Program-made: the position numbers and the translations under genes | Notes under the pieces: generated by a model | The model's database searches: none | Told to the model about the DNA's origin: nothing | What the model saw: only the letters and a program-made list of their open reading frames with translations | Assembly: GCA_018334855.1 (NCBI GenBank) | Contig: JAGXLE010000024.1 | Coordinates: 1 to 10,289, forward strand | Length of the DNA stretch: 10,289 nt | Direction: 5' to 3' | Source of the DNA: Desulfobacterales bacterium | GTDB lineage: Bacteria > Desulfobacterota > Desulfobacteria > Desulfobacterales > Desulfosalsimonadaceae | Shown here: positions 1-5,571 of the stretch, one piece after another | How positions within the stretch are numbered: position 1 is the stretch's first letter | How the letters are laid out: each line of letters starts with the position of its first letter

Positions 1-188
1 GGAAGAAAGGGGAGCTTATGCTCGACCCGGTTGTAAGCGTATGGGACTGCGCCCCGTTTCCCCCGATTCTGGCCGAGGCGGGCGGCTGGTTCGGCGACTG
101 GTCGGGCAATCCAACCATTTACGCAAATGAAGCCGTATCAGTGAATTCCAATCTGTTGTCTGAGGTCCTTGCCCTGATCGGGAAATAG
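1..188 (+). CDS. hisN: Histidinol-phosphatase / inositol monophosphatase family protein, C-terminal fragment
   Basis: The third forward frame is open from the left edge to a TAG at 186-188 and gives the last 61 residues of a protein. It carries the family's C-terminal metal-site motif, here VVSVWDCAPFPPIL, whose Asp is the metal ligand. This is followed by an EAGGWFGDWSGNPT segment and a 'sNsNLLSEVLALI' ending. In this Mg-dependent phosphatase family, the WDCA..PIL.EAGG.F.DW.G.PT pattern is typical of HisN-type histidinol-phosphate phosphatases (histidine biosynthesis), more so than of inositol-1-phosphatase proper. The N-terminal catalytic half lies outside the window, so substrate assignment is inference. 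The gene converges with the tetR gene, whose stop is 35 bp away, and no convincing terminator separates them. Confidence 0.78.
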   Translation, partial: KKGELMLDPVVSVWDCAPFPPILAEAGGWFGDWSGNPTIYANEAVSVNSNLLSEVLALIGK

Positions 189-223
189 GAGAATCGCGCG
201 TCCGGGGTTAAGATCAGCTTTTT

Positions 224-862
224 TTACCGCTGCGGATCTATGTTTTCTGAATAAGAATGGGAGCCGGATTCGAAAGTGGCTGCTATTTTATCTGTAAGGC
301 GAAGCGAGTGCTGCCTTATTTCTTCCGGAGTTCTGCCGGGATACCTGGCATAGCTTATCATGATGCCGTTTAGCGCTGAAAAAAGAGCATGGGCGGAGGC
401 GCGAGTGTCTTTCTGAATGCCGGCCTTGCGCAATGCGGTTTCAATGCGGTCCATCAGAGAGCGCATGCTGTGATTTAGTTTATCAACTGCCTCTCCGTAA
501 AGCCCGCCTTCCAGGATAAACAGGCTCATCATCTGGAAAAATGTCATATTATCGTTTAAATAATTTACATAGGCCCTGCAGAATCTCCTGAAGCTTTCCG
601 GGCTTTCGTCTTCAATTGCCTTGTCCATCAGGCGGGTGATCTCCTGGGCGCTTTCAAGAAAAACATCCAGGAAAAGCTCGCCCAGGCCGGAATAGTGATT
701 GTAGATTGTGCCTACGCTTACTCCTGCAGCCTTGGCAATTTCCCGGACAGTCACCTCCCGGAACTGCTTTTGAGAAAAAAGTTCGCGGGCGGTATCAGCG
801 ATTAATTTTCTCCTTGTTTCCCTTTCCTCGATTTTCAACTGTTCGAGAGTCCTCATGGCCAC
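224..862 (-). CDS. TetR/AcrR-family transcriptional regulator
   Basis: A 212-residue protein of normal TetR length (about 190-220). Residues 13-60 form the DNA-binding domain: a first helix around RRKLIADTARELF, then the helix-turn-helix VTVREIAKAAGVSVGTIYNHY (38-58, split here as VTVREIAKAAGV and SVGTIYNHY), in which the second part is the recognition helix. The rest is an all-helical ligand/dimer domain with no recognisable effector signature. I chose the GTG at 862 because AAGGAG (876-871) sits 8 nt upstream; the in-frame ATG at 856 would be 14 nt away. The gene lies downstream of, and on the same strand as, an acyl-CoA dehydrogenase, so it probably represses that gene in response to an acyl-CoA or related ligand (inference). 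A 17-bp inverted repeat just upstream suggests autoregulation. An unrelated regulon cannot be excluded. Confidence 0.93.
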   Translation of the reverse strand: MAMRTLEQLKIEERETRRKLIADTARELFSQKQFREVTVREIAKAAGVSVGTIYNHYSGLGELFLDVFLESAQEITRLMDKAIEDESPESFRRFCRAYVNYLNDNMTFFQMMSLFILEGGLYGEAVDKLNHSMRSLMDRIETALRKAGIQKDTRASAHALFSALNGIMISYARYPGRTPEEIRQHSLRLTDKIAATFESGSHSYSENIDPQR

Positions 863-870
863 GGTGTGTT

Positions 871-876
871 CTCCTT
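871..876 (-). promoter_or_regulatory. Ribosome binding site deciding the tetR start
   Basis: The minus strand reads AAGGAG here, with an 8-nt spacer to the GTG codon at 862-860. Spacing favours GTG over the ATG two codons further in. Confidence 0.7.
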
Positions 877-889
877 TAAAAGTTTGATT

Positions 890-906
890 TTTCAGGCAAT
901 CTGAAA
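890..906. promoter_or_regulatory. 17-bp inverted repeat, candidate TetR autoregulatory operator
   Basis: The sequence is TTTCAG-GCAAT-CTGAAA: two perfect 6-bp arms around a 5-bp centre. It ends 27 bp before the tetR start codon. Size and symmetry fit a TetR dimer operator, and its position in the tetR leader or promoter would allow autorepression. The repeat is not similar to the TGATCA palindromes near the acyl-CoA dehydrogenase promoter, which weakens the idea of one shared operator. The function is inferred from position and symmetry only. Confidence 0.35.
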
Positions 907-912
907 CTTATT

Positions 913-935
913 AAAAAACAGACTCTTCAGTCTAT
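913..935 (-). terminator. Short hairpin plus T-tract downstream of the acyl-CoA dehydrogenase gene
   Basis: On the minus strand, AGACT-GAAG-AGTCT (933-920) is a perfect 5-bp stem with a tetraloop. It can be extended by a T-G wobble and an A-T pair. A G and six T residues (918-913) follow directly. It lies 46 bp beyond the acyl-CoA dehydrogenase stop, in the right orientation for an intrinsic terminator. The stem is short and AT-rich, so it is probably weak and could let some transcription through into tetR. It could instead act as a protein-binding palindrome. Confidence 0.45.
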
Positions 936-979
936 ATTCTATTATTACATACACCGGGTGCCATTTTCCAGTATAAAAT

Positions 980-2254
980 TTATTTTTCTTTGGGGTTCCG
1001 GAATACCTCCTCCATATCCTCGTCGGTATGGCATCGTTCTGTTTCATCCGGCATCATGGCGTCCTGTTCTATTTTCCTGCGGTCGTAACCAGGGTCGAGT
1101 ACCTGGTTGTAGTATTCATGCTGTATCAAAAGGTTCATTATTTCGCTGGTACCGGTCCAGATCATGCCAAGGCGAATGTCTCGCAGGACCCGTTCTATTG
1201 GATATACTTCGGTATAGCCGATTCCGCCCATAACCTGCATCGCGTTATTGACAATTTCCCATGCTGATTCCGTGGCAAACCGCTTGGCTTCGCTGACCAG
1301 CCGGCGCACATTCGGGTAGTTTTCGTCTACCGCCCGGGCTGCCATGAAGGTAATTGAGCGAGCTGCATCGAGCTTGGTAATCGAGTCTGCCACGTTAAAG
1401 CTGACTGCCTGATATTTTCGGATCTCTTTGCCGAAGGCGCGCCTCCGGTTGGAATACCGGACCGCAAGATCAAGCGCCCCCCATACCCCCAGGCAGCCGG
1501 CCGCGGAAGTAAGCCGCTCTGGGATCATCATCTGGTGAAAGCACAGGGCACCGCCGTGCAGTTCGCCGACAAGATTTTCCTTCGGCACCTCTACATCGCG
1601 GAAAACCAGACGTCCCGTGCCTCCGCCGCGGCAGCCCATCAGGCCGTATAGGTATTCAGTTTCCACGCCCGGGCTGCGGTCCACGAGCAATAGGCTGATG
1701 CGTTGGTACTTGTGTGCGTTCGGGTCAAAGTTGGTACGACAGTAAACCAAAAAGAAATCCGCCCCCTCGGCGCCCACCACAAAACGTTTCATACCGTTTA
1801 GGACAAAGTAATCCCCTTTATCCTCGGCCCTGGTCATGGCGCCGAAAAAATCGGAGCCGCCCCTGGGTTCAGTAAGGGCTTCGGCTGCAACCAGTCTGCC
1901 TTCCAGGTAGGGTTTTAAGTATTTCTGTTTCTGTTCTTCGGTGCCGAACTGGTGAATTGCTTCCCCGACAATTGAGGGCATGACAAATGCGCATCCCAGA
2001 GCCATTCCCAGGCATCCGATTTCTTCTGTGGCTGCCGCCTCTGCCACCCAGCTCATATTCCGGCCGCCGTATTTTTCCGGAAATCTTATGCCATAAAGCC
2101 TTCGTTCCGCAAGTTTTTCAACGAACTCCCTTGGATAGGTGATTTCGTTTTTATCCATCTTGCGCAGAAAATCGCTTGAAATTTCATCGCGTACAAATTC
2201 CCTTACTTCTTTTTTGAGCTCCTGTTCCTGAGGGTTCAGCATAAAATCATACAT
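980..2254 (-). CDS. Acyl-CoA dehydrogenase (FAD-dependent, isovaleryl/long-chain-like active site)
   Basis: A 424-residue flavoprotein of the acyl-CoA dehydrogenase family, which introduces a 2,3 double bond into acyl-CoA and passes electrons to ETF. It shows the N-terminal helical domain (about 5-120), the middle beta domain with flavin motif ALTEPRGGSD (126-135), and the C-terminal helical domain with YSNRRRAFGKEI (267-278), VMGGIGYTE (341-349) and WTGTSEIMN (366-374). The medium- and short-chain enzymes have their catalytic Glu in a Y-E-G-T motif; here that position is Thr367. A Glu is present at 246 (IPERLTSAAG), the position used by isovaleryl-CoA and long-chain enzymes. A charged tail of about 40 residues follows. 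The ATG at 2254 is chosen because GGAGG lies 6 nt upstream; the frame stays open to 2419 but that stretch holds the promoter. The exact substrate (branched-chain, long-chain, alicyclic or aromatic-derived CoA) cannot be told. The tetR gene downstream is its likely local regulator. Confidence 0.95.
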   Translation of the reverse strand: MYDFMLNPQEQELKKEVREFVRDEISSDFLRKMDKNEITYPREFVEKLAERRLYGIRFPEKYGGRNMSWVAEAAATEEIGCLGMALGCAFVMPSIVGEAIHQFGTEEQKQKYLKPYLEGRLVAAEALTEPRGGSDFFGAMTRAEDKGDYFVLNGMKRFVVGAEGADFFLVYCRTNFDPNAHKYQRISLLLVDRSPGVETEYLYGLMGCRGGGTGRLVFRDVEVPKENLVGELHGGALCFHQMMIPERLTSAAGCLGVWGALDLAVRYSNRRRAFGKEIRKYQAVSFNVADSITKLDAARSITFMAARAVDENYPNVRRLVSEAKRFATESAWEIVNNAMQVMGGIGYTEVYPIERVLRDIRLGMIWTGTSEIMNLLIQHEYYNQVLDPGYDRRKIEQDAMMPDETERCHTDEDMEEVFRNPKEK

Positions 2255-2260
2255 TATCGT

Positions 2261-2265
2261 CCTCC
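2261..2265 (-). promoter_or_regulatory. Ribosome binding site deciding the acyl-CoA dehydrogenase start
   Basis: The minus strand reads GGAGG, followed by a 6-nt spacer to the ATG at 2254. This makes the shorter start much better than codons further upstream in the same open frame. Confidence 0.75.
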
Positions 2266-2320
2266 ATGTATCTATAAAGATGTAAAAGATATAGGTAAGC
2301 AGTTTGTTTTCACGTAAAAG

Positions 2321-2335
2321 TTGATCAATGATCAT
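2321..2335. promoter_or_regulatory. Nested TGATCA palindromes, candidate operator for the acyl-CoA dehydrogenase gene
   Basis: The sequence TTGATCAATGATCAT holds two overlapping perfect 8-bp palindromes, TTGATCAA (2321-2328) and ATGATCAT (2328-2335). The core TGATCA-A-TGATCA is also a near-perfect 13-bp palindrome. It begins at the predicted -10 box and covers the expected start of the minus-strand transcript, a classic place for a repressor to block transcription. The adjacent TetR protein is the obvious candidate binder (inference). Confidence 0.4.
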
Positions 2336-2362
2336 ACTACTGAGCATAACTTTAAAAGTCAA
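2334..2362 (-). promoter_or_regulatory. Sigma70-like promoter for the acyl-CoA dehydrogenase gene
   Basis: On the minus strand, TTGACT (2362-2357) is followed by a 17-nt spacer and TAGTAT (2339-2334), matching the consensus at 5/6 and 4/6 positions. Transcription would begin near 2327, leaving a leader of roughly 70 nt before the ATG at 2254. The -10 box overlaps the end of the nested palindrome. Confidence 0.5.
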
Positions 2363-2412
2363 GAAAGAAAGGAACTGCCACGGGGGTAAGCCGGGACCTG
2401 TCAGTTGCGGGT

Positions 2413-2441
2413 TTGACAAATTCTATAAATAAGGATATTTT
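2413..2441 (+). promoter_or_regulatory. Sigma70-like promoter for coaBC
   Basis: A perfect TTGACA (2413-2418) is followed by a 17-nt spacer and TATTTT (2436-2441, 4/6). It points toward coaBC, with an expected start near 2448 and a leader of about 97 nt to the ATG at 2545. It is divergent from the acyl-CoA dehydrogenase promoter, and the two -35 boxes are about 50 bp apart. Apart from the promoters, palindrome and SD-like AAGGAG (2471-2476), I see nothing coding in the 290-bp gap 2255-2544. Confidence 0.45.
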
Positions 2442-2544
2442 CAAAAAATCAAGCGGCTGAAAAAAGGTGTAAGGAGTTTTGAAACCCCGAATATCCGGTT
2501 TTTTATATAAATCAGGTACACCGGCAAAAAGACAGGATCAGGAC

Positions 2545-3750
2545 ATGGAACCCCTTAGCGGGAAAAACATTATTCTCGGAGTCTCCGGCGGGATTGCCTG
2601 CTATAAGAGCGTGGAGATCATGAGGCTTTTGCAGCGTGCCGGCGCCGAAGTGCGTGTGGTGATGACCAGGAATGCCGCGGAGTTTGTCGCCCCCCTGACT
2701 TTTGAAGCAATATCGGGTCATCCTGTGTTTACAGACATGTTCCTCTCAGGTAGCGGGGATGCCATGCGCCATATCTCCTGGGCGGAAAACGCGGATGCTG
2801 CGGTTATTGCCCCTGCCACCGGTAATATCATCGGCAAACTGGCAAACGGGATAGCTGATGATGCGCTGACCACCCTTATGCTGGCGGTAACCGCCCCCAA
2901 ATTGATCTGCCCTGCCATGAATACCCATATGTATGAAAACAGGGCGGTGCAGAGAAACATAGACGGTCTTGAAAAAGACGGCTACATCATCGTGGAGCCC
3001 GGCGAGGGAGAGCTTGCCTGCAAGGCGGTTGGCCCTGGCAGGCTTGCAGATCCGGAGCGGATTTTTAACTTCATCATTGATGTCTTTCTGCCCAAGGATT
3101 ATTTCGGAAAGCATGTTGTGGTTACAGCCGGGCCTACCCGCGAGCCGATGGATCCGGTCAGGTTTATAAGCAATCCCTCATCCGGAAAAATGGGTTACGC
3201 CGTAGCCCGGGCTGCAGCGGGAAGAGGGGCGCACGTGATCCTTGTATCAGGGCCGGTCTCGCTTGATCCCCCGGCAGGAGTGCACAAGGTGCAGGTTTCA
3301 ACCACGCAGGAAATGGCCGAAGCAGTTTTTGCAGAAGCCGAAAATGCTGATGTTATTATAAAGGTCGCTGCCGTATCAGATTACCGGCCGACCGAAGCCG
3401 CCCCTCACAAGGTGAAAAAGGACAGCGAAACTCTGTCGCTTAAATTCGAGAAAACTACCGATATCCTGGCTGAACTTGCAGGCCGTAAAAAGACCGGTCA
3501 GATCCTGGTGGGCTTTGCCGCTGAAACCAGGGACCTGGAACAAAACGCCGCCAAGAAGCTGGCTGCCAAGAAGCTGGATTTGATTGCTGCCAATCTCGTA
3601 GGCGGAGATGATTCCGGGTTCGAGACAGATACCAACCGGCTCAGACTGTTTTACAAAAACGGCACCTCCGAGGAGCTGCCTTTGATGGACAAGGAGGAAG
3701 CGGCCCACCTGCTCCTCGACCGGATTGTCGCGCTGGGCGGGCAGGCCTGA
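2545..3750 (+). CDS. coaBC: Bifunctional phosphopantothenoylcysteine decarboxylase / phosphopantothenate-cysteine ligase
   Basis: A 401-residue fused enzyme (E. coli Dfp/CoaBC is about 406) catalysing two consecutive steps of coenzyme A synthesis in the cytoplasm. The N-terminal FMN-binding CoaC half (about 1-185) shows [11 protein letters not shown] (12-22), catalytic His76 in MRHISWA, the PAMNTHMY substrate motif with Asn126, and active-site Cys159 in [11 protein letters not shown]. The C-terminal CTP-dependent CoaB half (about 188-401) begins with [18 protein letters not shown] and shows Asn210 in [20 protein letters not shown] (273-282), Lys289 in HKVKK, and GFAAET (323-328). All match known catalytic positions in the E. 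coli enzyme. ATG at 2545 gives the usual N-terminus and has AGGA 7 nt upstream. A TTG at 2479 in the same frame would add 22 residues not expected in the family. It is followed by the glycosylase homologue, probably in the same transcript. Confidence 0.96.
   Translation: MEPLSGKNIILGVSGGIACYKSVEIMRLLQRAGAEVRVVMTRNAAEFVAPLTFEAISGHPVFTDMFLSGSGDAMRHISWAENADAAVIAPATGNIIGKLANGIADDALTTLMLAVTAPKLICPAMNTHMYENRAVQRNIDGLEKDGYIIVEPGEGELACKAVGPGRLADPERIFNFIIDVFLPKDYFGKHVVVTAGPTREPMDPVRFISNPSSGKMGYAVARAAAGRGAHVILVSGPVSLDPPAGVHKVQVSTTQEMAEAVFAEAENADVIIKVAAVSDYRPTEAAPHKVKKDSETLSLKFEKTTDILAELAGRKKTGQILVGFAAETRDLEQNAAKKLAAKKLDLIAANLVGGDDSGFETDTNRLRLFYKNGTSEELPLMDKEEAAHLLLDRIVALGGQA
3550..3577 (+). repeat. 13-bp direct repeat inside coaBC
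   Basis: GCCAAGAAGCTGG occurs twice (3550-3562 and 3565-3577) with 2 bp between, giving a 15-bp period and the peptide [10 protein letters not shown] at residues 336-344. The lysine-rich stretch before the 'DLIAAN' motif is a normal part of CoaB. This is probably a local in-frame duplication without functional effect. Confidence 0.6.
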
Positions 3751-3782
3751 CCTGTTATAATAAAGGCAGACGGTATTTGCAC

Positions 3783-4520
3783 ATGCGTGAATTTGACCGC
3801 GTAAAAGATGATTCCGACAAAAAGGGTATACCCGCTTCTTTGGCGGCCCCGGTTTTGGAAGATGTAAAACATTATCTCAGGTTCCTGGAGGCCATCGGGT
3901 GCACGGGAATCGGCGCTGGTGAAAAGGGCAGAGAAATTGCTGGTAAATGGGGGCCCGGCGAAAAAACGGGCGGAGAAGATCTTGCCGCGCTTAAGAAAAA
4001 CATCGGAAACTGTCGCCGCTGCAGACTGGCCGATCAGAGGAAGGCCGTTGTTTTCGGAAGCGGCAATCCCCGGGCAAGGCTGATGTTTATAGGGGCTTTT
4101 CCTGAGGCCGAAGACGAGAATACCGGTATTGCCTACAGCGGAAATGCGGGAGCGCTTCTAACCCGTATCATAGAAGCCATAGGCGAGACCCGCGAGTCGG
4201 TATACATATGCCACGCAGTCAAGTGCCGGCCGGCGTCGGACCGGCTTCCGGACCGCTTTGAGGCACGGGCCTGCCGGAGTTGTCTGGAGCGCCAGATTGA
4301 GTCGGTTTCCCCTGAGATGATATGTGTTCTCGGAGGTTTTGCAGCACAGAGTCTTTTAAAGACCGATGAGCCGATATCGCGTATCAGGGGCCGTTTTCAC
4401 GAGTATGCGGGGATACCCGTGATGCCCACCCACGAGCCGGCCTACCTGCTGGTGCATCCTGCCGCAAAAAGGGCGGTATGGGAGGATATGAAAAAAGTGA
4501 TGGCACGCATAAGTCATTAA
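3783..4520 (+). CDS. Divergent family-4-like uracil-DNA glycosylase with altered active-site motifs
   Basis: A 245-residue protein whose residues 65-245 match the family-4 iron-sulfur uracil-DNA glycosylase fold. Four cluster cysteines are kept: Cys77-x2-Cys80 (NCRRC), Cys148 (KCRP) and Cys164 (ARAC), with the usual 15-residue gap between the last two, plus an extra Cys167. Key motifs differ from the family. GAFPE (104-108) stands where GE(A/G)PG is expected. GIAYSGNAG (115-123) has Tyr for the stacking Phe. The Asn of the 'TNVVKCRP' motif is His144 (CHAVKCRP). The catalytic His of 'YHPAYLL' is Glu218 (THEPAYLL). Residues 1-65 are a less conserved leader with a short helix (about 24-38). It lies 32 bp after coaBC and may share its transcript. 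The ATG at 3783 is preferred to TTG at 3777; neither has a strong ribosome site. Fold assignment is firm; uracil excision activity is uncertain. Confidence 0.8.
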   Translation: MREFDRVKDDSDKKGIPASLAAPVLEDVKHYLRFLEAIGCTGIGAGEKGREIAGKWGPGEKTGGEDLAALKKNIGNCRRCRLADQRKAVVFGSGNPRARLMFIGAFPEAEDENTGIAYSGNAGALLTRIIEAIGETRESVYICHAVKCRPASDRLPDRFEARACRSCLERQIESVSPEMICVLGGFAAQSLLKTDEPISRIRGRFHEYAGIPVMPTHEPAYLLVHPAAKRAVWEDMKKVMARISH

Positions 4521-4527
4521 ATATCCA

Positions 4528-4556
4528 TTGACATCACGAAAAAACATGTTTTAAAT
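4528..4556 (+). promoter_or_regulatory. Sigma70-like promoter before the Rho_N-HAD-xerC-hslVU-arg cluster
   Basis: TTGACA (4528-4533, 6/6) is followed by a 17-nt spacer and TTAAAT (4551-4556, 4/6), starting 7 bp after the preceding stop codon. Transcription would start near 4563, giving a leader of about 90 nt that contains the hairpin at 4580-4600. A second possible promoter, TTGTAT (4602-4607)-N16-TAAAAT (4624-4629), lies beyond the hairpin but has a poor -35 box. Confidence 0.55.
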
Positions 4557-4579
4557 AGATAGATTCATTTTATAAGAGT

Positions 4580-4610
4580 GCGGGGGCTTTAGACCTCCGC
4601 TTTGTATTTT
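4580..4610 (+). terminator. Hairpin with U-tract in the leader (terminator or attenuator)
   Basis: GCGGGGG (4580-4586) pairs with CCTCCGC (4594-4600) in a 7-bp GC-rich stem with one G-U pair and a 7-nt loop. TTTGTATTTT follows directly. This has the form of an intrinsic terminator. It lies 59 bp after the glycosylase stop, so it could end the coaBC transcript. But the TTGACA promoter lies upstream of it, so a transcript for the next gene would have to pass it, which makes it a candidate attenuator. Only its structure is seen; its role is inferred. Confidence 0.55.
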
Positions 4611-4651
4611 CTGGCAATCCTCTTAAAATCAAATGGAGATGAGAGCAGACA

Positions 4652-4981
4652 ATGGGTAAAAAGGAAAAACAGGTAAAGGAAAAACCGCTTGAGAAAATGA
4701 CGGCAACCGAGCTGCGGGACATGGCCATAAACCTGCCGGAAATTACCGGGGCTTCAGGTATGAACAAGACCGAGCTGATCAAGGCTATCAAGAAGGTAAA
4801 AGGGATTGAAGACACCGGCCGGAAAAAGCAGGCAGATGTTTCCGTGCGCCAGATCAAGGAAAAGATCCGGGAGCTAAAAAAGCAGCGGCAGGCATTTCTT
4901 GAACAGGATGACAAGAAAATGGCCGACATTTACCGGAAACGTATCAGCAGGCTGAAGAAAAAAACCCGGCGGGTTGCATAA
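4652..4981 (+). CDS. Small basic protein with Rho N-terminal-like (Rho_N/SAP-like) domain
   Basis: A 109-residue protein. Residues 12-50 (PLEKMTATELRDMA ... MNKTELIKAIKK) match the Rho termination factor N-terminal helix-loop-helix fold, a small nucleic-acid-associated module with the typical 'L..M...EL...A' and 'K.ELI.AI' helices. Residues 64-108 are predicted to be helical and highly charged (KEKIRELKKQRQ ... RKRISRLKKKTRR), probably a coiled coil or helical hairpin. Thirty-three of 109 residues are Lys or Arg, so nucleic-acid binding is likely. It is too short to be Rho and lacks the RNA-binding OB fold and ATPase core. A GAGAG element 6 nt upstream is a plausible ribosome site. It heads the cluster and its stop lies 2 bp before the next start. 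Binding to RNA, DNA or ribosomes is inference; the cellular role is unknown to me. Confidence 0.87.
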   Translation: MGKKEKQVKEKPLEKMTATELRDMAINLPEITGASGMNKTELIKAIKKVKGIEDTGRKKQADVSVRQIKEKIRELKKQRQAFLEQDDKKMADIYRKRISRLKKKTRRVA

Positions 4982-4983
4982 CG

Positions 4984-5571
4984 GTGACTGGCGGCATGAA
5001 AATCGATCCTGTACATCTGGCCTTTGACATCGACGGGGTTGTGGCAGACACCATGTCTTTGTTTCTTAAGATCGCAGAGGCGGATTTCGGCATCAGCCAT
5101 ATCCGTTACGAGGATATTACCGACTATGATTTAACTGATTCTGCAGGTATTGATGAAGTGGTGATGTGGGATATTATCCTGCGGATACTAGACGGCAAAT
5201 ACGCTCTGCCGCTTAACCCGATCACGGATGCGCCCGAAGTGCTCCGGCGGATAAACAGCATATGTAAGCCGACTCTTTTTGTCACCGCCAGGCCGGATGA
5301 GGCGCACATTAAAGACTGGATCTGCGAAGTATTGGGGGTGGGCCAGGATGCCGTGGAAGTTGTTGCAACCGGTTCCTTTGAAGATAAAAAAGAAGTGCTT
5401 GCCGACAGGAATGTGGCCCACTTTGTTGAGGACCGGCTGGAAACATGTTATATGCTTTCCCAGGGCGGCATTCGGCCGATCGTTTTTAAACAGCCCTGGA
5501 ACAGAAAAAAACACCCCTTTCCCGAGGTCGGGAACTGGCAGGAACTTGCAGCCATGATCGCGCTGGAATGA
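4984..5571 (+). CDS. HAD-fold phosphatase, nucleotidase-like
   Basis: A 195-residue protein with the four haloacid-dehalogenase superfamily motifs in order. Motif I is FDIDGVVAD (14-22), with nucleophile Asp15 and acid/base Asp17. Motif II is Thr101 in FVTARP. Motif III is a lysine, 135 or 136, in FEDKKEVL. Motif IV is Glu149-Asp150 in FVEDRLET. A helical cap region between motifs I and II (about 25-90) and the DxDGVxAD plus TARP pattern resemble the 5'(3')-deoxyribonucleotidase and YqfW-like subgroup. Hydrolysis of a nucleotide or other phosphate is therefore likely, with substrate unknown. GTG at 4984 (2 bp after the upstream stop, GGCGGG 10 nt before) is chosen; ATG at 4996 would shorten it by four residues. 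Its stop overlaps the xerC start as ATGA, implying coupled translation. Confidence 0.82.
   Translation: MTGGMKIDPVHLAFDIDGVVADTMSLFLKIAEADFGISHIRYEDITDYDLTDSAGIDEVVMWDIILRILDGKYALPLNPITDAPEVLRRINSICKPTLFVTARPDEAHIKDWICEVLGVGQDAVEVVATGSFEDKKEVLADRNVAHFVEDRLETCYMLSQGGIRPIVFKQPWNRKKHPFPEVGNWQELAAMIALE

Noticed and set aside
211..239. Imperfect hairpin AGATCAGC ... GCT(GCG)GATCT between hisN and tetR as a bidirectional terminator
   Set aside because: The stem needs a 3-nt bulge, the T-run lies in the loop and not after the stem, and no T-tract follows on the plus strand.
863..889. A separate tetR promoter in the gap upstream of the gene
   Set aside because: No pair of -35 and -10 boxes with acceptable spacing was found; the best TAATAA-like box lacks a recognisable -35.
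952..960. CACCGGGTG short dyad between tetR and the dehydrogenase gene
   Set aside because: Only four-base arms with a one-base centre; expected by chance and not positioned at a promoter.
2255..2419. Extension of the acyl-CoA dehydrogenase reading frame by 55 codons on the minus strand
   Set aside because: The strong GGAGG site and family-typical N-terminus fit the ATG at 2254, and the extension runs through the predicted promoter and palindrome.
2746..3114. Long antisense open frames across coaBC, hslU and other genes
   Set aside because: They overlap strongly supported genes, show no family motifs, and their amino-acid make-up is that expected from reading the opposite strand of GC-biased codons.
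4652..4981. Small Rho_N gene as a truncated transcription terminator Rho or a ribosomal protein L29
   Set aside because: It is complete with its own start and stop, lacks any Rho RNA-binding or ATPase segments, and the L29-like helical tail is only a general charged-helix resemblance.
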